A stretch of 64,000 nucleotides of DNA from Micromonospora peucetia (GCF_900091625.1 NZ_FMIC01000002.1:5084001-5148000), one strand, 5' to 3'. Shown: positions 17,557 to 28,935, counted from the first letter of the stretch. Notes: a model not told the origin generated them from the letters alone. Made by a program: numbers and translations.

Positions 17557-18296
17557 CCGCCCTTTCCAAGATCATCCGTGTCGAGGCGAAGTTGTTTCTC
17601 CGGGATCCGGTCGGCACGTTCTTCGCCATCGCGTTCCCGGCCCTGCTGATCCTGGTGCTCGGCCTGGCCATGCCGGGGGTCCGGGACCCGTCGGACGATC
17701 TGGACGGCCGACGTCCCTTGGAGGTCTACCTGCCGATCACCATGACGCTGGCCATCGCGACGGTGACGATGGTGACGCTGGTGGGCGTGCTGGCCAGCTA
17801 CCGCGAGCGGGGCGTCCTGCGCCGGCTGTCGACCACCCCGGTCTCGCCGACGGCGTTGCTCGTCGCGCAGGTGGCCGTGAACGTCGCCGCACTGCTGGTC
17901 GCGTGCGGCCTGGCCTGGCTGGTGGCGGCGACCGTCTTCGCCGTCCCGCCGCCCGGCAACGCGGTCGGTTTCGTGCTGGCGTTCACGCTCGGGTCGAGCA
18001 CGATGTGTGCTCTCGCACTGCTCGTGGCGGCGGTAACGGCGAGCGCCCGGGCCTCGTCGGGGATCGGCATGCTGATCTACTTCCCGATGATGTTCTTCGC
18101 CGGGGTGTGGACGCCGGGGCCGCAGATGCCTGATGTGGTGCGGAAGATCGCCGACTTCACCCCGTTGGGGGCCGCGTCCCAGGCCGTGCAGGACGCCTGG
18201 GTGGGGTCGTGGCCCACGCTGATGCACCTGGCCGTGATGGTGGCGTTCACCGTGGTGCTGGGCGGGGCCGCGGCCCGCTACTTCCGCTGGGAGTGA
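17553..18296 (+). CDS. ABC-2 type exporter permease
   Basis: 247 residues, ATG overlapping the ATPase stop. It has about six hydrophobic spans. The N-terminal KLFLRDPVGTFFAIAFPALL with the cytoplasmic helix, and MLIYFPMMFFAGVWTPGPQMP in the penultimate span, are typical of ABC-2 permeases (DrrB type). It should form the membrane half of the exporter with the preceding ATPase. There is no third component here. Confidence 0.92.
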   Translation: MTALSKIIRVEAKLFLRDPVGTFFAIAFPALLILVLGLAMPGVRDPSDDLDGRRPLEVYLPITMTLAIATVTMVTLVGVLASYRERGVLRRLSTTPVSPTALLVAQVAVNVAALLVACGLAWLVAATVFAVPPPGNAVGFVLAFTLGSSTMCALALLVAAVTASARASSGIGMLIYFPMMFFAGVWTPGPQMPDVVRKIADFTPLGAASQAVQDAWVGSWPTLMHLAVMVAFTVVLGGAAARYFRWE

Positions 18297-18677
18297 TCCG
18301 CGGTCGGGTGCCGTGACGGGGGACGGGCCCGGTCGGTGCGGTCGGCGGGTCAGGCCGACCAGGCTGGCCAGGTGCGCCACGTCGGCCGGTGCGGGGCCGC
18401 CGCGCGTCAATTCGGCGATCACCGTACGACCGACGGGTCGGCACCGGACCTCAGCCGGCGCGGTCCGGTCCGCGTCGACCAGCGCGCGGCCTGCCCGCAG
18501 CAGGTCACCGACCTGGAGGTGCGCCCGCGCGGCGTTTCTCGAGCCGATGCCGAGGAGCGGGCGTGTTGCGGCCCCGACCCGCTCCGCACTTCGGACGCTA
18601 CACCCGTACCCGGCTCGCAGTCGGTAGCGCGACGTGGAGAACCGGTAGTGCCGTCCGGGGTGCAGGTCGTCAGCCAT
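18297..18677 (-). pseudogene. Possible decayed gene on the minus strand
   Basis: A 417-bp interval between the permease and the next gene. The minus strand starts convincingly at ATG 18677 (MADDLHPGRHYRF, AGAGG upstream). A later protein-like stretch reads HLQVGDLLRAGRALVDADR then PVGRTVIAELTRGG and VAHLASLVGLTR. The same frame has no stop and would run on into the permease gene, and the middle part is not protein-like. I read it as a remnant of a regulator-type gene or a frameshifted small gene. Low confidence; no family is assigned. Confidence 0.3.
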
Positions 18678-18713
18678 GATGGACCTCTGACTTGATCTTA
18701 CCGAGCATCCTTC

Positions 18714-19454
18714 TTGATTGTTGCCAATCAATGCGCTTGCCAGCGAGAACACGTCACCTACCTCGCTGAAGGCGGCGGCAAACTGGGAAGGCGCGGACCG
18801 TCCCCGGATCGGCTCTACCGCTACATTGGAGGCATCAGCAGTCAACGACCAGGGCGCAGCCCGTCCGGAAGTAGCTCCGCGTTGCGCAAACCGGACTGGG
18901 CCGCGGTGGGCGCGATCGCCGGTGTGGCGGCCACTGTTCTCACTCTGCTCGCGTACGTGCTGCCACGGGAGCCCTCCGTGCCGCCGCCGGCCCCGGGAGC
19001 CGGATCGGGACCATCGGCGGGGCGTAACTCGTCCAGGCCAGACCAGAGCACGCCAGACCAGAGCACAACGGGCCCGACGACCGCGCCGGACGCGACGACA
19101 CCCCGCCCCACCGCGAGGACGCCGAGGACGCCCGCCCCGGGTCGGCTGCCGTCGATGGCGCCGCTGCTGCCAGCCGGCTGCGAGGAAGCGCTCGCGGTCG
19201 TCGACCGGTTCTACCGGACCTCGGGTTCGACCAGGCAGAGCCGGCTGGCCGCCGCCACGACGGCGTACCAGGGCATGATGGGCGCGAGTCTGAACGCCGA
19301 CGGCGGCGTCTACCAGGCCACGGTGGCACTGTCGCAGGACTTCTCGGAGCTGCGCTTCATCCTGTCGGGCATGGTCTCGGGCGACCACGACGCGGTGCAG
19401 GCCAGAACGGACCGTGACGCCCAGACCCTCCGGGACGTCTGTGACGCCGGCTGA
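18714..19454 (+). CDS. Unknown single-pass membrane protein with extracytoplasmic domain
   Basis: Up to 246 residues from a TTG at 18714, which lacks a visible ribosome-binding site; the true start may be downstream, before the membrane span. One transmembrane segment is clear (AAVGAIAGVAATVLTLLAYV). It is followed by a Ser/Thr/Pro/Asp-rich linker of about 70 residues and a helical C-terminal domain with two cysteines (GCEEAL and RDVC). The topology suggests an N-in membrane anchor with the domain outside the cell. No family was recognised. It starts next to the decayed region and converges on the SGNH hydrolase. Confidence 0.6.
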   Translation: MIVANQCACQREHVTYLAEGGGKLGRRGPSPDRLYRYIGGISSQRPGRSPSGSSSALRKPDWAAVGAIAGVAATVLTLLAYVLPREPSVPPPAPGAGSGPSAGRNSSRPDQSTPDQSTTGPTTAPDATTPRPTARTPRTPAPGRLPSMAPLLPAGCEEALAVVDRFYRTSGSTRQSRLAAATTAYQGMMGASLNADGGVYQATVALSQDFSELRFILSGMVSGDHDAVQARTDRDAQTLRDVCDAG

Positions 19455-19493
19455 CTGCGGGTGGATCCTCCGCCGGCCATTGCACGATCACCT

Positions 19494-20177
19494 TCAAAGA
19501 TGAGGCACCAGGTGGGTGCCGAGGCGGCGGACGGTCTCGGCTGCGGCGATGGCGTCGCTGCGGGCGCTGCCGTGCCGGCCGTCGCTGCTGTACATCGACG
19601 GATCGGCGGTGAGCGGGTGGTCGGTGAGCCGTACGTGCAGGGTGCCGAGCCGCTCCGCGAGGGCCCCGGTGTGCGCGGAGAGCCGTCGCATCCGCTCGCC
19701 CAGGCCGGCGCGGTGCCGCTCCGGCACGGCGGGGCTGAGCGACACGTCGAACATGCCGACGGTGATCACGTCCGCCCCGGCGGCCTGGAGCGCCTCGATC
19801 ATGGCGGTCAGTTCGGCGTCGACCGCGTCCGCGTCGTACCCCCGTGCGAAGGCGTCGTTGCCGCCGCAGACCACCAGCGCCAGGTCGGGGCGGAACGCCA
19901 GGGCCGGGGCGAGCTGGGCGGCGCGCACCTCGTGCGCCCGCAGCCCCCGCAGGCCCAGATTGAGGTACGCCAGATCCGGCCGGACGGCGCGGAGTTCGGC
20001 GGCGATCCGGTCGGCCCACTGTACGTCGGGATAGCCGTCGGCGGGCTCGCATAGCCCTTCCGCCACGCTGTCGCCCAACACCGCGAACCGTCGCCACGGG
20101 TGCTCGCGCAGCAGCCCCGCGCTCTCCCCGTCGCGCAGGCACCACGGATCCACTGCTTCGCTCAACGTCGATGCCAT
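19494..20177 (-). CDS. SGNH/GDSL-type hydrolase, cytoplasmic
   Basis: 227 residues from ATG 20177. Block I FAVLGDSVAEG supplies the nucleophile serine, block III LVVCGGNDAF the Gly/Asn oxyanion-hole residues, and block V SSDGRHGSARS the catalytic Asp-x-x-His. There is no signal peptide. Such enzymes are esterases or deacetylases acting on small esters. The substrate is unknown. Monocistronic, convergent with the membrane protein gene. Confidence 0.88.
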   Translation of the reverse strand: MASTLSEAVDPWCLRDGESAGLLREHPWRRFAVLGDSVAEGLCEPADGYPDVQWADRIAAELRAVRPDLAYLNLGLRGLRAHEVRAAQLAPALAFRPDLALVVCGGNDAFARGYDADAVDAELTAMIEALQAAGADVITVGMFDVSLSPAVPERHRAGLGERMRRLSAHTGALAERLGTLHVRLTDHPLTADPSMYSSDGRHGSARSDAIAAAETVRRLGTHLVPHL

Positions 20178-20285
20178 CCTGGCAGGCTAGCCGACGCCCC
20201 GGGACCGGACTGAGAATGCTGCCCCGCTCTGACCACCGCATGCGCTCCGCAGCCAGATGAGTACACATGATCATGAAGATGCCGA

Positions 20286-20891
20286 TCACGGCGAGTGCGG
20301 AGGCTCGGCCTTCTGCGGGTAGATCGTCTCGTGGCGGGCCAGCATGGCAACGAACTCGCCGATCTTCCGCTCGCGGGTCTGCGCCCGTTTGACGGCATTG
20401 ACGCGGTGGATGAGAGCGAACCGGTTGGTTTTGGTGAGTACGTCGAACATTGCCTGGGCGGCGGGGTCGGCAGCGATAGCGGCGAGGAGGTCGGCCGGCA
20501 CCTCGGCTTCCGACGGCGGGGCGTAGGCGGCCGCCCACCGCCCGTCCGCCTTCGCGGCTTCCACCGCGACGCGGCCTGGGGCCAGCATTCGCCCCTGCAC
20601 CTCCAGTCGGGCCACGTGGGCGACGTTGCGTTGTGACCAGGAACTGCGGGGCCTGCGAGGGGTGAACCGGATCCAGGAGGTTTCGTGATCCCGTTTACGG
20701 GCCTGCCCGTCGATCCAGCCGAAACACAGGGCCTCGTCAACCGCCTGCTGCCAGGTCAGCGTCGTGACTGTGCCGCCCTTCCTGGTCAGGGCGAGCCAGA
20801 CGCCGGGCGACGTGGCGTGGTTGGCCGACAACCACGCGCGCAGCGCGTCGGCGTCCGCGACGATCAACTCATTCAGTTCAGCGCTCGCCAT
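20286..20891 (-). CDS. YdeI/OmpD-associated family protein
   Basis: 201 residues starting at ATG 20891. It shows the features of the YdeI/OmpD-associated family: ADALRAWLSANHATSPGVWL, DEALCFGWIDGQARKRD, IRFTPRRPRSSWSQRNVAHV and a C-terminal RKIGEFVAMLARHETIYPQ. Members in enterobacteria are linked to envelope stress and peptide resistance; the biochemical role is unclear. No membrane segment or signal peptide is present. It stands as a separate unit. Confidence 0.85.
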   Translation of the reverse strand: MASAELNELIVADADALRAWLSANHATSPGVWLALTRKGGTVTTLTWQQAVDEALCFGWIDGQARKRDHETSWIRFTPRRPRSSWSQRNVAHVARLEVQGRMLAPGRVAVEAAKADGRWAAAYAPPSEAEVPADLLAAIAADPAAQAMFDVLTKTNRFALIHRVNAVKRAQTRERKIGEFVAMLARHETIYPQKAEPPHSP

Positions 20892-20994
20892 GACCGCAGG
20901 CTATCGCTGTGCCGTGGCCGCCGCCTCTGCCTGTGGGACGGTCCGGCTCGTCGGGCTGTCGGTGTTCAGCGGGTACTGGCCTGCGAGTAGTAGG

Positions 20995-21720
20995 TCACGT
21001 GTGGGGATGGCTGGTGATGCCGTCCAGGATGGTGATCAGGTTGTGGTGGAAGGTCTCCTCGGCGTTGAGGTGGGCGCCGTCGATGACGAGCCGGGCGACG
21101 GTGGGGTAGCGGCCTGTTTCGAGCATGCGTGTCAGGTAGGGTCCGAGGGCGGCCTGCCAGGCGGACACGTCGGTGCCGGTGGAACGGGCGGTGCGTCGCT
21201 CGGTGATCTCCCTGCGGAGTGCTCCGACGACGAACGCGTTGAGGGCGCCCACCGCCCGCTGGAGATCGTCGATGCCGCGCAGGCCAGGGGCCTGGCTGAG
21301 CGCCGCCGCGGTCGATTCGCCCACGGCGAGCGCGTGAGGTCCTATGTGTGGCCTTGCGCCGAGCAGGTCGGCGAACCACTCATGATCAAGAGCGGCATCG
21401 CGGGTCCGCTGAACGATGGCCAGTACCGTGGCGCGCCACTCGGAGTGCTGGCCGGCCTCCGCGATCTGGGCGTACACGGCGTCGACCATCAGATCGAGCA
21501 GTTCGGATCTGTTGGTCACGTAGTCATAGAGCCGCATCGGGCCGACGCCGAGCTCTTTGGCGATCTTGCGTACCGATAGCCCGTCGAGTCCGTGTGCGTC
21601 GGCGAGCCGGATCGCCGTGTCGGCGATCTTCGCGCGGTTCAGCGGCACCGGCGCCGCCCGCGGCTGGGGCTCGGGCCGTTCCCAGACGGGCAGCGGTGCG
21701 CTACCGTACGGCGTATCCAT
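20995..21720 (-). CDS. TetR-family repressor
   Basis: 241 residues from ATG 21720. The N-terminal HTH is KIADTAIRLADAHGLDGLSVRKIAKELGV with MRLYDYVTNRSEL, the standard TetR recognition region preceded by a short Pro-rich tail. The C-terminal domain (HALAVGESTAAAL, ALNAFVVGALRRE) is of the TetR_C drug-sensing type. It diverges from a flavin monooxygenase, with a 36-bp operator-like palindrome in the 29-bp gap and start regions. Likely autoregulated and derepressed by the monooxygenase substrate. Confidence 0.92.
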   Translation of the reverse strand: MDTPYGSAPLPVWERPEPQPRAAPVPLNRAKIADTAIRLADAHGLDGLSVRKIAKELGVGPMRLYDYVTNRSELLDLMVDAVYAQIAEAGQHSEWRATVLAIVQRTRDAALDHEWFADLLGARPHIGPHALAVGESTAAALSQAPGLRGIDDLQRAVGALNAFVVGALRREITERRTARSTGTDVSAWQAALGPYLTRMLETGRYPTVARLVIDGAHLNAEETFHHNLITILDGITSHPHT

Positions 21721-21737
21721 AAGTACAGCGTACGGTA
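21702..21737. promoter_or_regulatory. TetR operator between divergent regulator and monooxygenase
   Basis: Perfect 9-bp arms TACCGTACG (21702-21710) and CGTACGGTA (21729-21737) with an 18-bp spacer. The site overlaps the first codons of the repressor and ends 12 bases before the monooxygenase start. It would block both promoters when bound. Confidence 0.7.
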
Positions 21738-21749
21738 AGGGAGATGACG

Positions 21750-22874
21750 ATGCGAATCGCGATCGCCGGCGGTGGCCTCGGCGGCCTGACGCTGGCCCGA
21801 ATCCTGCACCGGCACGGCATCGGCGCGGTGGTGTACGAACGCGAGGCAAGCCGATCCGCGCGATCACAGGGCGGATCGCTCGACCTGCACCCGGAGTCCG
21901 GGCAACAGGCCCTGGCCGATGCGGGCCTCATCGGCCGGTTCCGGTCCGAGGCGCGGCCGGAGGGCGAGGAACATCGCATTCTCGACCCGGCCGGGCGTAC
22001 CCTCGTACACCACAAGCCGCAACCCGGCTCATTCTCCGGACGCCCCGAGATCGACCGCAGCGCACTGCGTGATCTTCTGCTCGATTCGCTCCCCGGCGAC
22101 GCGGTGGCCTGGCAGCACCGGCTCGTCGCGGCGATGCCACGACCCGACGGAGGCTTCGGGCTGACGTTCGATGGCGGCCACAGCGCCGACTGTGACGTCC
22201 TCATCGGTGCGGACGGCGGACGCTCGGTCGTCCGGTCGCTGCTGACCGACGCGACACTCTCCTCCGTGGCCACCTTGGTAGAGCTGAGCATCAGCGACGC
22301 CGACCGGCGCCACCCGGATCTCGCCGAACTGGTCGGCCCCGGAAACCTCTGGTGCATTGGCGTGAACCAGATCCTGGCAGCACAACGCCTCGGTGACGGC
22401 GGCATCCGAGTCGGGATCTCCCTACGCGCGGACGATCGCCACATGGACACCTACCGCAGCAAGCGCGCTCTGCTGGACATGTTCGATGGCTGGAACCCCA
22501 GGCTCACCGCACTCATCGAAGCCGGCGACAGCCTGCCGACCCCACGCAGGATCGAGGCGATGCCCACCGGTACACGATGGGCCCACCAGCCGGGCATCAC
22601 CCTCATCGGTGACGCCGCGCACCTCATGCCGCCGGTCGGCGAGGGCGCCAACCAGGCCATGCTCGACGCCGCCGAACTCGCCGCCGAACTCGCCACCAAC
22701 CCCGCCGACCCCGACTCGGCGATCCAGGCGTACGAGGAGGCGATGTTCACCAGGACCCACCCGATCGCTGAAATGTCCGCACGAGTCCAAGCAATGATGC
22801 TGTCCCCCACGGCAGCCGACGACATCATCCGCTTCTTCACGCCACAGCCCACCGAGCCGGCACCCACAGCCTGA
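21750..22874 (+). CDS. FAD-dependent monooxygenase (TetX/PHBH-type)
   Basis: 374 residues. ATG 21750 is preferred because AAGGGAG lies six bases upstream; ATG 21744 directly abuts it. The three flavin signatures are present: GGGLGGLTLARIL (Rossmann GxGxxG), VLIGADGGRSVVR (DG motif) and LIGDAAHLMPPVGEGANQAM (GD motif). The overall pattern is closest to TetX-like drug-modifying flavin hydroxylases. It is controlled by the divergent TetR gene. A resistance or aromatic-hydroxylation role is likely; the substrate cannot be read. Confidence 0.9.
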   Translation: MRIAIAGGGLGGLTLARILHRHGIGAVVYEREASRSARSQGGSLDLHPESGQQALADAGLIGRFRSEARPEGEEHRILDPAGRTLVHHKPQPGSFSGRPEIDRSALRDLLLDSLPGDAVAWQHRLVAAMPRPDGGFGLTFDGGHSADCDVLIGADGGRSVVRSLLTDATLSSVATLVELSISDADRRHPDLAELVGPGNLWCIGVNQILAAQRLGDGGIRVGISLRADDRHMDTYRSKRALLDMFDGWNPRLTALIEAGDSLPTPRRIEAMPTGTRWAHQPGITLIGDAAHLMPPVGEGANQAMLDAAELAAELATNPADPDSAIQAYEEAMFTRTHPIAEMSARVQAMMLSPTAADDIIRFFTPQPTEPAPTA

Positions 22875-23217
22875 CAACACGCGACGCAGCCGGCCTCGCC
22901 CTGGTAGGCGCTCCTGCCCTGGAAGATCGGATGTCCGCTCATCGGCACGAGCGGTCACCTGACGGTGTCGGTCTCGCAGGTGCGGCCCCCTGTCGCCCGC
23001 GCGGCGGCAGATGCGGACGCGCGGCGGCATCTCGCGCTGTACGTGGCGGGTTGTGCTGCTCGTGCTCGGCACCACCCCGCGCACCGTCGACCTGGCTGCG
23101 GCGGACATCTGCGGCGGGCCGGGCTTGGCCCTCCCAACCGGGTCGCTTGAGAAGCGGAAACTCCGGTATAACGAGCATGCTGTTCCGCTGGCCGGCATCG
23201 CCCCCCTCGGAGTGCCC
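22875..23217. other. Gene-free interval of 343 bp
   Basis: No reading frame here looks like protein on either strand. A TATAAC hexamer at 23167-23172, with TTGAGA at 23147-23152 (spacing 14, short), is a possible promoter for the serine hydrolase at 23218. Nothing else recognisable. Confidence 0.4.
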
Positions 23218-24204
23218 ATGACGACGCAGTTGCGTGACCGTCTCGACGAAATACTTCGAGCTGGCCAGGTCGGCGGTCTGCACACCGTCGCGGCGGTTCG
23301 CGGTGGTCACACCGTGCTGGAGTACTACGGGGCCGGTGAGGACTTCGCCTGGGGCGACTCGCTGGGCGTCGTCGAGTTCGGGCCCGGGGTCCTACACGAC
23401 ATCCGGTCCGCCACCAAGAGCGTGACCGTCCTGTTGTACGGCATCGCGCTCGGCGAAGGGCTGGTCCCGCCGCCGGCGGAGCCGCTCCTGCGGCGGTTCC
23501 CGCAGTACCCCGACCTGGCGGCCGATCCCTGGCGTGCCCGGCTCACCGTCGAGCACGCACTGACAATGTCGTTGGGCGTGGAATGGTGCGAAGATCTCCC
23601 GTACAACAGCCCGGCCAACGCCGAGATCGCGATGGAGTTGGCGCCGGACCGGTACCGGTACATCCTGGAGCGGCCGATCCTCGAGCCGCCCGGCACCCGA
23701 TGGACCTACTGCGGCGGTGCCACGGCTCTGCTCGGCCGACTGATCGCCGACGGCACCGGGCAGTCGCTGCCGCAGTACGCGCAGGCCGTGCTGTTCGCGC
23801 CGCTGGGCATCGGCAGCTTCGAGTGGATGACCGGCGCGGACGCAGTGGCCTCCGCCGCGTCCGGGCTGCGACTCGCGCCCCGCGACCTGGCCCGGCTCGG
23901 CGAACTGGTGCTGGCCGAGGGAACCTTGGACGGTCAGCGGATCGTCCCCGCCGACTGGATACACACGATGCTCCAGCCACGCCTGCAGACCAACTGGGGC
24001 GCGCAGTACGGCTACCAGTGGTACATCGAATCCATCGACGGCCATCGGCTGGTGGCCGGCATGGGCAACGGCGGCCAACGCCTGTTCGTCCTGCCCGACC
24101 TGGACCTCACCGTGGCCATCACCGCCGGCAACTACGACGACCCCGACCAGTGGCGGACCCCGCTCACGGTGCTGGAACGGGTCATCCTTCCCGCGATGGC
24201 TTGA
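23218..24204 (+). CDS. Serine hydrolase, beta-lactamase class C/penicillin-binding family
   Basis: 328 residues from ATG 23218 with CGGAG about six bases upstream; a longer frame extends upstream but lacks a signal. The SxxK nucleophile motif is SATKS and the second motif appears as Y-C-G in WTYCGGATALLG, where the classical family has YxN. LEPPGTRW and the C-terminal GYQWYIE and HRLVAGMGNGGQRLFVLPD are typical of esterase-like (EstB/6-aminohexanoate hydrolase type) members. No signal peptide, so a cytoplasmic esterase or amidase is likelier than a secreted beta-lactamase. Convergent with the WYL regulator. Confidence 0.85.
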   Translation: MTTQLRDRLDEILRAGQVGGLHTVAAVRGGHTVLEYYGAGEDFAWGDSLGVVEFGPGVLHDIRSATKSVTVLLYGIALGEGLVPPPAEPLLRRFPQYPDLAADPWRARLTVEHALTMSLGVEWCEDLPYNSPANAEIAMELAPDRYRYILERPILEPPGTRWTYCGGATALLGRLIADGTGQSLPQYAQAVLFAPLGIGSFEWMTGADAVASAASGLRLAPRDLARLGELVLAEGTLDGQRIVPADWIHTMLQPRLQTNWGAQYGYQWYIESIDGHRLVAGMGNGGQRLFVLPDLDLTVAITAGNYDDPDQWRTPLTVLERVILPAMA

Positions 24205-24331
24205 CGGCACCGCGCCCGCCGGTCAGCCCATCGGCAGGGCACACACCTGGAGGTGCCTCCGCCACCTGCACGACGCTGTGCAAGTTCAGCTGTACCCGGC
24301 TGTGACGTTGACCCGTACGCCGACAGCGCCG

Positions 24332-25306
24332 CTACCGAGGATGGGCGGGGTCTGCGGTGGCGGCGAGCAGGCGGCTGGCGAAGGTGTGACACGCCTGCGT
24401 GAACTCGGGTGGCGCGTTGATCCTGAAGTCCGCGTCCAGGAAGGCGAGGTTGAGCATCAACCACTGCCAGGAGTCGAGCGCGAGGGTGACCCGGGTCCGC
24501 TGGTCGCCGAGGGCGTCGATCTCGGCGTCGTGGTACCTGAGGGCGTCGAGCACGCGCGGTGCCGGCGCGTCGACCACGAGGGTGACCCACTGCCTGGTCC
24601 TGTGGAGACCGCGACGCAGATACTCCAGCGCCGACTCGGCCGGCAGCGGGCGTGGCGCGTAGTGGACGCCGGTGCGCAGTGGGTCGGCGAGGCGGTCGAG
24701 GCGGAACACCCGCCAGTCCGCCCGATCGGTGTCCCACGCCAGGAGGTACCACCGCAGCAGGTGGTGGATCTGCCGGTAGGGCTCGACCCGCCGCCGAGTC
24801 CGCTCGCCGTGGGCGTCGGTGTAGGTGAACGTCACGACCTCGTGCCGGGCGACGGCGTCGGCGATGAGGCTGAGTTGTCCGGCGGTCACGGGCGGGGCTT
24901 CGTGCGGGCTCGTCTCGAGGCTGGCCCGGATGGCCGCGACCCGGGGCCGCAGCCTGGCGGGGAGGAACTGGTCCAGCTTGCCGTAGGTGCGGGTGGCTGC
25001 CTCGTCGATCCCCCCGGACGTAGCGGGTCCGGTGGCGGCGAGGGAGGCCAGCCCGAGCAGGGTGGCGACCGCTTCGTCGTCGTCGAGCACGAGCGGGGGC
25101 ATGGTCCGACCGGCGGCGAGCCGGTAGTAGCCGCCCGGTCCCGGCTGGGTGTCGACCGGGTATCCGTAGCCGCGGAGCCGATCGACGTCCCGGCGCAGCG
25201 TTCGCGGGCTGATCCCGAGCCGCCGGGCCAGTTCGTCGCCGCTGAAGGACCGGCCGGTCTGCAGCGTCGACAGCAGGGAGAGCATCCGTTCGGTCACGTC
25301 CGCCAT
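24332..25306 (-). CDS. WYL-domain transcriptional regulator
   Basis: 324 residues from ATG 25306. The N-terminal HTH_11 reads RMLSLLSTLQTGRSFSGDEL then RRLGISPRTLRRDVDRLR. A middle WYL domain includes the HHLLRWYLLAWD segment, and a C-terminal WCX-like extension closes the protein. WYL domains sense nucleotides or DNA-damage products in characterised cases. It diverges from the UvrA-like ATPase across a perfect palindrome. The likely role is control of that gene and itself. Confidence 0.9.
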   Translation of the reverse strand: MADVTERMLSLLSTLQTGRSFSGDELARRLGISPRTLRRDVDRLRGYGYPVDTQPGPGGYYRLAAGRTMPPLVLDDDEAVATLLGLASLAATGPATSGGIDEAATRTYGKLDQFLPARLRPRVAAIRASLETSPHEAPPVTAGQLSLIADAVARHEVVTFTYTDAHGERTRRRVEPYRQIHHLLRWYLLAWDTDRADWRVFRLDRLADPLRTGVHYAPRPLPAESALEYLRRGLHRTRQWVTLVVDAPAPRVLDALRYHDAEIDALGDQRTRVTLALDSWQWLMLNLAFLDADFRINAPPEFTQACHTFASRLLAATADPAHPR

Positions 25307-25323
25307 GCGATCATTCTGCCGCG

Positions 25324-25350
25324 AGATGCGGTCATGATCTGACCGCATCT
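25324..25350. promoter_or_regulatory. Operator palindrome for the WYL regulator
   Basis: Perfect 11-bp arms AGATGCGGTCA (25324-25334) and TGACCGCATCT (25340-25350) separated by TGATC. It occupies the 61-bp gap between the divergent regulator and UvrA-like gene and ends 17 bases before the latter's start. Both promoters must overlap it. Confidence 0.8.
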
Positions 25351-25367
25351 GGCCATAGCGTCGGGGC

Positions 25368-27602
<2,235 letters not shown>

Positions 27603-27726
27603 GGAACCACCGGTCAAAGGGGTGACGGCAGGGACCCCCTCGCCCCTGGCGATCCGCCTCGGAAGCGCCGGCGGTTGCGGCCGAATACCGCCAGCAATCG
27701 CCCGTCGATCACTGTTGGCTCGACGC

Positions 27727-28935
27727 ATGCCGACTCCGACTCCATCTTCGACCACCATGCCGCATGATGCCCTCAGCAGGTCACCGCTCCTCGGCTGGCT
27801 GGCTGTGGTCTCGGTGGCGATGGGCATCTTCGCCATCGTCACCGCCGAGATCCTGCCGATCGGCCTGTTGACCTCGATCGGGTCCACGTTTGGCATCTCC
27901 GACGGCACGGCCGGTCTCACGATGACCATGCCGGGTGTGCTGGCGGCCGTGTCGGCACCGGTGGTCACCGTCGCCGTCGGCCGGCTCGACCGGCGGATGC
28001 TGCTGTGTGGTCTGATGCTGCTGCTGGCCGTGGCGAACGTGCTCGCCGCCACCGCGACGTCCTACCCCGTCGTGGTGACGTCCCGAGCACTTGTCGGCGT
28101 CGTGATCGGTGGCTTCTGGTCGATCGGCGCGGGCCTTGCGGCACGGCTGGTGCGGCCCGAGCGGGTCGGTGTGGCAACCGCGGTGATCTTTTCGGCCGTA
28201 CCGCTGGGATCGGTCTTCGGTGTTCCGGCCGGGACCTTCATCGCCCAGTTCGGTGGCTGGCGTACCGCATTCGTCATGCTCGGCGCACTCACCGTGATCG
28301 TGCTGGTGGCGTTGGTCGCGGTACTGCCGCCGCTGCCCGCTGCCCAACCGGTCCGGCTCGCGGCGTTGGTGGATCTGGTGCGTGGTCGCACCGGCCGCAC
28401 CGCACTGGTTCTGACGGTGCTCGTCGTGACCGCGCACTTCGGCACCTACACCTACGTGACCCCGTTCCTGCAGCAGGTCACCGGCGTTGGTTCGGTCACC
28501 CCGTTCCTGCTGGTCTTCGGCATCGCCGGCGTCGTGGGCAACTTCGTCGCCGGCACGACCGTGCGGCACCGGTTGCGGGTCACCCTGATCGCCAGCGCCG
28601 CCGCGCTCGCCTCCGCCACCGTGCTGCTTCTCGTGTTCGGCACGGAACCGAGCGGGGCGACAATGCTGCTCGTCCTGTGGGGCCTGGCCTACGGGGCCGT
28701 GCCCGTCTGCTCGCAGTCCTGGTTCACGGCCGCCGCCGCGGGCGTGACGGAGGCCGCGTCCGTGCTGTTCACCTCGTCGTTCCAGGCCACCATCGCGCTC
28801 GGCGCGGTGCTCGGCGGCGTCGTGGTCGACGCGTCGTCGCCGTCGATGCTCATGGTCCTCGGCTCGGGCGTCGCTCTGCTCGCCGTGCTCGGCGCGACGA
28901 GGTCGATGAGCCCGCAGGAGAGCGTCTCACCGTGA
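27727..28935 (+). CDS. MFS transporter, drug:H+ antiporter type (AraJ/DHA1-like)
   Basis: 402 residues from ATG 27727; ATG 27757 is a plausible alternative. About twelve hydrophobic spans. The family marks include the TEILPIGLL start, GRLDRRMLL between TM2 and TM3, VGVVIGGFWSIGAGL, and FGVPAGTFIAQFGGWR (motif C region). DHA1-type carriers export drugs or sugars. It follows the UvrA-like ATPase by 124 bases on the same strand, so the two may be co-expressed for resistance. Confidence 0.9.
   Translation: MPTPTPSSTTMPHDALSRSPLLGWLAVVSVAMGIFAIVTAEILPIGLLTSIGSTFGISDGTAGLTMTMPGVLAAVSAPVVTVAVGRLDRRMLLCGLMLLLAVANVLAATATSYPVVVTSRALVGVVIGGFWSIGAGLAARLVRPERVGVATAVIFSAVPLGSVFGVPAGTFIAQFGGWRTAFVMLGALTVIVLVALVAVLPPLPAAQPVRLAALVDLVRGRTGRTALVLTVLVVTAHFGTYTYVTPFLQQVTGVGSVTPFLLVFGIAGVVGNFVAGTTVRHRLRVTLIASAAALASATVLLLVFGTEPSGATMLLVLWGLAYGAVPVCSQSWFTAAAAGVTEAASVLFTSSFQATIALGAVLGGVVVDASSPSMLMVLGSGVALLAVLGATRSMSPQESVSP

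Noticed and set aside
17130..19388. 752-codon minus-strand frame across the permease and membrane protein genes
   Set aside because: Most of it is antisense to well-supported genes; only the 18297-18677 part looked possibly real and is listed separately at low confidence.
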